From Rhexocercosporidium sp. MPI-PUGE-AT-0058 (Eukaryota > Ascomycota > Leotiomycetes > Helotiales), in contig JAGTJL010000005.1 in assembly GCA_020746875.1 (NCBI GenBank), positions 1,054,001-1,118,000 of the forward strand: a stretch of DNA of 64,000 bases. Reading direction: 5' to 3'. Both the position numbers and the translations under genes were made by a program. This document shows, piece after piece, positions 57,949-64,000 of this stretch. Numbering within the stretch: the stretch's first letter is position 1; the number at the start of each line of letters is the position of its first letter. The notes beneath the pieces are model-generated. The model did no database searches. It saw only the letters and a program-made list of their open reading frames with translations, and had not been told where the DNA came from.

Positions 57949-59654
57949 GTTAAAGGGTTGCGTGTACTACTCTCTATAGTACTTTCCTAGGACAGAGAGA
58001 ATGTTGTCTGGGAGACAAATCTGGCGAGAAAAAGTTGTAGAGGCTAGGGGATTGAATTGAGATGCAGAGAAGCTCGGGATTGAATTCCCAGCGCAAAATC
58101 GCTAGATCCACTTAGACGCAAGAGGGGACGGGGGAGCAACGACGATGAGTCTGTTCTAAGGAGCAACGTACAACACCAACAAGAGGACAGGAAAGAAAGG
58201 AAGAGGGAAAAGGACGGTCGCAAAATAAAAGGCCCCCCGGCCTCGCACGTACAGAGCTAGCACAGCCAGGTAGTATCATGGGCTGGATAATAATCACATC
58301 GTTCTGCTGCATGCGCGCTCCCAGGAACGGTGCCATGACGACAAAGTCCGTTCCAGCTCCTCCAGCCTTCCTGGAATGGGACAAGGGAGGGCTGCCCCAC
58401 TACTAGTGCATTTTGATCAAAGCCCATGTCTGTGCATGGATGGAGGAGGTGTATGAACATGGTACGACGGAGACTTTTCTATCTCGGGGGACCGACTTTT
58501 GAAATCCATTGGATAAACAGAAGATCATGGAATAGGCGAATGCGAAGGTGTATGTTTAATTTCTAGAATTAGCTGACCTAGATATGGCTGCGGTGAGGGA
58601 GGCACCAAAGGATTGATTGTGTCTCTTCTCTGCCCGACCAATGGGGTAGATGAAGTGCCTGTTACCCTGCATGACTTCTTCGTACTGTTAAGATCCCTGT
58701 ACATTTTTCATAATGTCTGATAAGAAAGTAAGTATTGTCATCCGGTTTCCGGTGCGACAAAAGGCTGAGGAACGTTGTCCGTGGTCTGATAAGATCTCGA
58801 TATGGTCCTGCTCTGTACCCTACTATACTCTAGCGAGCGAGTCTTGACATCACCATTCCACTCTCCGTAAGATATCAGAACTCCGGACATTTGCAGAACC
58901 CGGACGTGCGGACACATAGTCATTCCTCATGCTGCACAAAGTCTCAGAATAATATACTCGGCCTTTGCAACATTCCTGGCCGCACTCTCACACTTTTTTT
59001 TCCACTGTGGACAGAAATGTGTATGTAATCTACTGGGATCTTGCTGCATCCCCCTGCTGCATACCCAGACTCTACCCCTCCACACCCTGGCGATCCACGC
59101 CCGCCGCATTGACTTCCACACTCTCAAGCTTCAGACAAGAAGCGGCATGCAACCAACGCCTGCAAAGCCAGCCCGGTTCCTTCTCTTCCGAGTACTCAGA
59201 AAGGATCGGGACTCAAGGAGGGATTGAAACGTGACTGGACCAACAGTTGTTGCCCGTCGCTTTGCGTGTTTCGATGCTTGGGAGCGGTGAGAGGCTGTTG
59301 AGTGGAGTGAGGACTGTGATTTTGGCTAGAGACAGGTCCCTACGATACTCAACGAAGTGAATATTCTATTAGAGAGACCTTTTGATGGTCAGTAGGCTTG
59401 AGGGTATTTGCAAATACTACATACATGTACTTCGAAACAAATATTAAAGCCTCATAAAGTTGATATCAAAAACCCAGAGCGAGTTGGTTGCAACCTTGGA
59501 TCGATGTTCAACATCCCTGCTCAATTGGCGAAAGCTTGGCATACACGTCGGCGCGTCAAACTACAACCACGCGACGAAGCACTCTACTAAATTGCAACTT
59601 CAACACATCCCAAATCCAAACAGAATACCACTCAATTGACTACTTAAAGACACC
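57949..59654. other. 1.7-kb divergent intergenic region, methyltransferase / RNH203
   Basis: Both flanking genes are transcribed away from this stretch, so it holds both promoters. The right end is A/C-rich leader-like (ACACATCCCAAATCCAAACA). No protein-like frame, RNA gene or repeat array is apparent. Confidence 0.5.
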
Positions 59655-60294
59655 ATGCTCGCCCTAGAGAAAAGCAAAAGCCACCGCGGGAAATGCACAC
59701 CCAACGTCCTCCCATGTAGGATAAACCACAACGGCGCAGTCAACACGTCGAAGCGGTACTGGAATCCAAGTGCACAGCCTGGTACACTCTTTTACATCTT
59801 TCCCCCTATGACATGAAAGAAGGATCAATTCTGATGAGAAAGTGTTAGATGGCAAGAGAGTAGCTTACTTCCGCGGCCGCAAACTCCATGGCAAGACATT
59901 AAAAATCCCTTCTAAATACCGCGGCGTCGTAGTCGAGAAGACGGAGCGTGTATTGCCGAAGGTTGAGGGCACGGCTATGCAAGGAGATGGTGCAGAGGGC
60001 GAGGGAGATGAGGAGGAGGATGCGGAGGTTGAAGTGAAGATCATGGAGGAACAAGCGGGGTTCGAGGAGATTGTCGTTTGGGGACATGAGGTTCTGCCGG
60101 ACGGGATGGCGGATCCGTATGTGAGGGGTGTGGAGGACTGGATTACGTTTGCGGAGAGTGTAGGTCCTCTGTTACTATTTTACCCCCACTTGAGCTTTGG
60201 TGCGTTTGAGGGGAAGTCGGTGGGTGGGTGGTTCTGAGATGCTAATGGTTGGGTCTAGATACACTCGTTCGATGTGGATGAGAAGAAAGTTTGA
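59655..60294 (+). CDS. RNH203: Ribonuclease H2 subunit C
   Basis: Three exons, 59655-59781, 59849-60159 and 60259-60294; 157 residues. It is the non-catalytic subunit of RNase H2, which removes ribonucleotides and RNA/DNA hybrids. Exon 1 carries the family-typical PNVLPCRINHNGAVNTSKRYW. The first join (67-nt intron, donor GTACAC, acceptor GTTAG) gives AQPDGKRVAYFRGRKLHGKTLK. The RGRKLHGK and YRGVVVEKTE blocks are diagnostic. An acidic insert (GEGDEEEDAEVEV) follows. The second intron (99 nt, donor GTAGGT, branch GCTAAT, acceptor CTAG) gives the end WITFAESIHSFDVDEKKV. Without splicing, exon 2 would run into an unrelated Phe/Leu-rich tail. The small exons make this gene easy to miss. Confidence 0.93.
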
Positions 60295-61222
60295 AGGGTT
60301 GGTGGGTTTGGGATTGGTCTTGAATATCGGTGCTTTGGGGGTATAGGTGGCGTTGGGTGTTGTCTTTGATATCATAGAGTGGTGTTTGTGTATGTATGCT
60401 GGATACAGAGCCATATTGTGTCAATCTGGGTATCGCTTCGGCATGTTCAAGCTGGGAATACACTTGCTTAGAGTTTCGGCTTTGTGGAAGCTCAATTGGG
60501 CTTCGGAGATTTCGCGGAGGCAAAAGCTGTCAATTTAGTGAGTCTCAATGGACAGATGCTTCGAATCTACTATATTGACCCTCCCTTCCAAGATTCCCGC
60601 CATTAAAGAGATCTCGTTACGTCCTTGAACATATTCATCACTCATTGTGAAAATTCTGTCGGTTTACTTCACTGCGCTTCGAGGCACTGTTATTTTTGTA
60701 GAGGTAAACTTGTGCCGTAAAGTAGATGCAGCTTTGCAATTCTTCGCAGCTATTGTGTAAATGCATACAGCTTCCTAGCTATCAGACATCCGAGGTCACA
60801 TATTCTTCTTGCTCGGAATGTCCTCACTAAAGCAATTGATACTCGTCTGTTAATCTTATTACTATTGCCACCAGTTACTAGAACTCAGAAGTTCCGACGA
60901 GGTTTACCAACACTCGGTTCTTCTTCACACGCTCAACCGAAGTAGATACCATCCATCCACCAATTTACTAGGACGAATGCACTTGTGACTGCTATCGAAG
61001 TCTTCAATCTGTCTCTGGTCTAAGAAAGGTGTTCTCTATCATTAGAGCCGAGGATCAAAGCTCTTCAGTCATGTTGTTGTAGCTAGATATTGTCACCAAA
61101 TGCAATAATCAATTAAGCGAGCCCTTGCTTTTCCTATTGTCAACTTTCACCACGACACAAGAGCCACAACCTTCCACGATACCATTGCCCCTCACTCTCC
61201 ATGCGAAGAGACAAATATTCCA

Positions 61223-61266
61223 TACATAGTCTCTCTTCTCTCTTCTCTCTTCTCTCTTCTCTCTTT
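61223..61266 (+). repeat. 7-bp pyrimidine tandem repeat
   Basis: Five to six units of a TCTCTTC heptamer in a leader-like tract. Confidence 0.85.
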
Positions 61267-61424
61267 CTTCGTTGATTCGAGTTCTCTCATCCTATCCATA
61301 CCCTTGTTCATCCAATAATCACTTCCCGTCCCCTAATCTCATTCACCCATCCTACTTTCAAGAAAACATTCGCCAACACCATCCATAGGGTCTAGCAGCA
61401 GATCATCTTCCCCAGTCTGAGACG

Positions 61425-61794
61425 ATGGGCGAGCCGTTCGAAGTCCCAGCCTGGGCATTCACCTGGATTCCCGGCCGGGAAGTTAGCTTCGCTGCCACTC
61501 AAACAGCACCACCGGCACCAGCACGATCCTCTCAATCCTTCAATGTCTCCCGACCATCCCAAACCTGTCTAATCTCCCAGCACTAGCCATCCCAACTCCC
61601 TCATCACTATCACTATGACAATAACAACTCCGTCTTCCCACCCCTCCTATCGCCCCAAAGACTGTCTCGAAGAGGAACTTCGGCTTTTCCGACAACGGAA
61701 CTGGCAGTATCAGAGAACCGTACTAGGGAATGAGGCAGCTGTTGAGAGCAGCTTCGCGATCTGGTGGATCCTCGGATTCCGGGCCGAGCAGTGA
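61425..61794 (+). other. Two short tandem ATG frames after a leader-like tract (possible small gene or uORF plus exon)
   Basis: The first frame (61425-61586, 53 residues, MGEPFEVPAWAFTWIPGREV) follows a CT-rich leader. The second (61615-61794, 59 residues, MTITTPSSHPSYRPKDCLEE) ends at a site that also reads CA/GTGAGT, a good donor. Neither shows a family I know. They could be a uORF plus first exon, a small-protein gene, or chance. The convergent DUF4385 gene ends 73 bp further right, which leaves little room for more exons unless they overlap it. Confidence 0.25.
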
Positions 61795-61867
61795 GTCGTT
61801 CTTATTTCACCCATCGTGGCACCAGCAGAAGAGGGCCCAAGGCTGGAATATTGAGGATTCCGAAGTA

Positions 61868-62350
61868 TTAGGCACCAGTCTTGGACTCACTCTCCACCCA
61901 CTCCTTCTGCTCTTTCTGAAACTCCTTCTTCATCTCATGATATCCTTCGTGCCCTTTACATCTCTCCCAAACCTCCCTGAAAATTCTACTCGCCTCCTCC
62001 TTCTCCTTCTTCCCATCATGCCCTTGACTTCTCTCATTCTTGATACCCTTCTCCTTCCCATCAATATACTTCCTCCCACCCTTGTAATTCGCATATCTCT
62101 TTGATCTCGTCATCCCCATCTGGATGAATTTACGAGACATGTCCATGCCTACGAAGTCATGACTCTCGTAAAACTCGAGGAAATCCCCCCAAAGTATTTG
62201 GGAGGATTCCCGTGCTATTGTGACTGTACGAAAGCGCCAATGGGGGAGAAGATAGGATTTGTATGGCTCGAATGTCAAGACTCCTTGCTCGCCTCGGCCG
62301 ATATGGTATGTCATCAGATGTGACTTGGAGGGTTTTGTGAAATCGACCAT
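61868..62350 (-). CDS. DUF4385 family protein
   Basis: Single exon, 160 residues, ATG at 62348-62350 (MVDFTKPSKSHLMTYHIGRG). The conserved DUF4385 core is clear: YHIGRGEQGVLTFEPYKSYLL, LPHWRFRTVTIARESSQI, DFVGMDMSRKFIQMGMTRSK and RYANYKGGRKY. The C-terminal 60 residues are Lys/Glu-rich and probably helical (FREVWERCKGHEGYHEMKKEF). The family is known from bacteria and some fungi and has no established biochemical function. It is divergent from MCM6, with 439 bp between the ATGs. A longer frame starting at an upstream ATG (62372) is out of phase with the core and was not used. Confidence 0.88.
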   Translation of the reverse strand: MVDFTKPSKSHLMTYHIGRGEQGVLTFEPYKSYLLPHWRFRTVTIARESSQILWGDFLEFYESHDFVGMDMSRKFIQMGMTRSKRYANYKGGRKYIDGKEKGIKNERSQGHDGKKEKEEASRIFREVWERCKGHEGYHEMKKEFQKEQKEWVESESKTGA

Positions 62351-62660
62351 GATGGAGAAGGTTCTGTGGCATAAGAAATATATAGGTATTCTTGTTGGGA
62401 TGAGAAACTAGGAATTTCGAGAAGAAGTAGACAGTTGAATCTGAGATGTGATGACGTTGTTGAGACTAGCTTCATCTGAACCAAATATCCTTGTACAAAC
62501 TCGACTTGAAGCACAATTGCTCTATAGATAGATAAATGGGGTAAATTATTGGTTATTAAGAAAAGTATTAAATTTCGGTCTACGAAAAGGAAATGTAAAG
62601 ATCTCAAGTCGAATCAAGTCACGATTTCCATTTCCAAAAACCACTCTATTACGGCAAATC

Positions 62661-62693
62661 CGTCGCGCCAGAGGTGCAGTTTTCGCGACGCGA
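62661..62693 (+). promoter_or_regulatory. MBF/E2F-like cell-cycle sites upstream of MCM6
   Basis: About 97-130 bp before the MCM6 ATG there is TTTCGCG (62681-62687, the reverse of CGCGAAA, SCB/E2F-like) overlapping ACGCGA (62688-62693, MCB-like). There is also a GTCGCGCCA (reverse TGGCGCGAC, E2F-like) at 62662-62670. MCM genes are typical G1/S targets of MBF/SBF-type factors in fungi, so position and gene identity agree. The binding itself is inferred. Confidence 0.45.
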
Positions 62694-62789
62694 CTGTTCC
62701 AATTTTACCGCCCGCCTTCAACTCCTGAAAACACCCCTCAAAATCAACATCACAGCTCCAAACTACAACACTCCCAGATTTCACCCACA

Positions 62790-64000
62790 ATGGCTTCAGT
62801 CATGATGTCCGATGCAATGTCCGATGTTGGAGGCATGACCAGCAGAAATGCAACTCCAAGACGTCCCGTACAAAGAGGTTCCTCTGCCAGACCAAGGGGC
62901 CCACCATCTGAAAGTGTTGCGCCTCTTAGTGACGATGAGGGATTCGCAGATGACCAGGTACCTCAGGGAACCGGGAGACCAAGACAGAAGGATCGCGCGG
63001 TACCTCGTGTCGAAGATGCCATCGGTCAATATGTCCAGATTAACTTTGAGGAGTTTCTTGAGAGGCAAGTATCTCCTCCCCCTCACTGGCGCAATCCTCC
63101 TAACAGAGTCCTAGTTTTGTCGAAGAGCCATCAGCATCTGGGGCGCCTCCTTCCAGTGCTATTACAACAGACAAATACTACATCGCTCAGATCCACGGAT
63201 TAAGAACATATCAGCTTTCAACCCTATATGTTGACTACACGCATCTGTCTCAATACAAGGGTGGTGCGCTCGCAGAAGGAGTTGTGGAGGAGTATTACAG
63301 ATTCTTGCCATTCTTGACGAAAGGATTGCACAATATGATCGCAAAATACGAACCGCGATATTTCCGAGACCATCGCCAGCCCACTGCCTCGAGCAATCAG
63401 ACTTCTTCTGGAGCCAGTAATGCTGCATCTGCCAGCCAGTCTGACTACCAGGGAGAAAAGACAACCAACCAGCAGACAGACAAACTCTTTGCGTTGGCCT
63501 TCTACAACTTGCCTTTAGTCTCCAGAGTTCGTCACCTCAGAACCGCCAACATTGGCCAGTTGCTGTCTATTTCCGGAACAGTTACCAGAACGTCAGAGGT
63601 GCGACCTGAATTATCACTTGCGACCTTCACTTGCGAAGTCTGCAGGAGCACCATTCCCAATATCGAGCAGACCTTCCGCTATACAGAACCCTCACAATGT
63701 CCCAACGAAACCTGCGGCAATCGTTTAGCATGGAGACTAGACATCAGACAAAGTACTTTCGTCGATTGGCAGAAAGTTAGAGTTCAGGAGAACAGTTCTG
63801 AGATTCCTACAGGAAGCATGCCGCGAACAATGGATATTATATTGAGAGGAGAAATTGTAGATCGGGCTAAGGCAGGAGAGAAGTGTATTTTCACTGGTGC
63901 TTTAATTGTGGTTCCGGACGTCAGTCAACTCGGTCTACCTGGTGTTCGCCCAACGGCTGTGCGCGAGAACCAGAACAGATCCGGCGATGCAAGCGGAGTT
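62790..64000 (+). CDS. MCM6: Replication licensing helicase subunit Mcm6, N-terminal part (runs off the right edge)
   Basis: Exons 62790-63064 and 63115 to the window edge; start MASVMMSDAMSDVGG. Mcm6 is one of six subunits of the Mcm2-7 replicative helicase. Features seen: a Ser/Arg-rich disordered N-terminus, a conserved region YIAQIHGLRTYQLSTLYVDY, the OB-fold segment HLRTANIGQLLSISGTVTRTSEV, a zinc finger CEVC...CPNETC, and RAKAGEKCIFTGALIVVPDVSQLG, which is typical of Mcm6 rather than other MCMs. The AAA+ part lies beyond the window. The 50-nt intron uses a GC donor (GCAAGT) with CTAAC branch and CTAG acceptor, joining EEFLE to SFVEEPSASGAPP. Reading through the intron leaves the frame. 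An insert rich in Ser/Gln/Asn follows RYFRDHRQPTASS. Confidence 0.95.

Larger units (their letters stand above)
60295..61867. other. Intergenic region with a leader-like plus-strand tract
   Basis: 60,300-61,100 holds no gene I can support. From about 61,150 the plus strand is pyrimidine-rich like a 5' leader. It contains a 7-bp CTCTTCT-type repeat (about 61,223-61,266) and leads to ATGs at 61,425 and 61,615 (see the candidate below). Confidence 0.5.

Noticed and set aside
47326..64000. Possible secondary-metabolite or other functional gene cluster in the dense right-hand block
   Set aside because: The genes are housekeeping and unrelated (Lon, PLD-like, Esa1, Rex4, CFA-synthase-like, RNase H2C, DUF4385, Mcm6). 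No backbone synthase, transporter or pathway regulator is present.
1..64000. CRISPR arrays, rRNA genes, telomeric repeats
   Set aside because: No regularly spaced direct repeats, no rRNA-like sequence, and only isolated TTAGGG-like words were found. The genome is eukaryotic.

Overview
The window looks like a chromosomal segment of a filamentous ascomycete (Pezizomycotina). Leotiomycetes/Helotiales is my best guess, from the general look of the proteins rather than from any diagnostic marker. The eukaryotic fungal call is firm. Conserved proteins are interrupted by about 20 small introns with GTAWGT-type donors and CTRAY branch points, usually 46-143 nt. The proteins are a fungal set: Dbp7, pantothenate synthase, phosphomevalonate kinase, peroxisomal Lon, Esa1, Rex4, RNase H2C, Mcm6 and a Zn2Cys6 regulator. 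Because the genome is eukaryotic, only ATG starts were accepted. I joined exons by hand using splice consensus and protein-family continuity.

Layout. 0-5.7 kb: the N-terminal part of a coiled-coil protein (-), DBP7 (-) and PAN6 (+, divergent from DBP7). 5.7-8.8 kb: no gene. 8.8-9.5 kb: a small Ser/Pro-rich protein with an N-myristoylation-like start. 10.2-16.7 kb: a 1170-residue mitochondrial-type PPR protein (-), divergent from ERG8 (+). 16.7-23.8 kb: 7 kb with no convincing gene. 23.9-25.0 kb: an LRR-like protein whose only plausible ATG is out of frame with the body. 27.3-30.2 kb: a Zn2Cys6 + PAS-like transcription factor with an 8-nt microexon and a 1.1-kb intron. 30.2-47.3 kb: a 17-kb gene desert full of period-5 simple repeats. 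47.3-64 kb: a dense block of LONP2 (-), a PLD-like gene (+), ESA1 (-), REX4 (+), a CFA-synthase-like methyltransferase (-), RNH203 (+), a DUF4385 gene (-) and the start of MCM6 (+, runs off the window).

Functionally the genes are mostly housekeeping: ribosome biogenesis (DBP7, REX4), cofactor and sterol precursors (PAN6, ERG8), mitochondrial RNA metabolism (PPR), peroxisome proteostasis (LONP2), chromatin (ESA1), and genome maintenance and replication (RNH203, MCM6). They do not form a biosynthetic cluster. I saw no transposon, CRISPR array, rRNA or tRNA gene.

The least ordinary features are the microexon inside the zinc cluster, the desert upstream of that regulator, a C-rich to G-rich sense-strand switch inside several unrelated genes, an apparent frameshift in the LRR-like gene, a 28-residue tandem repeat in Dbp7, and a GC-AG intron in MCM6.
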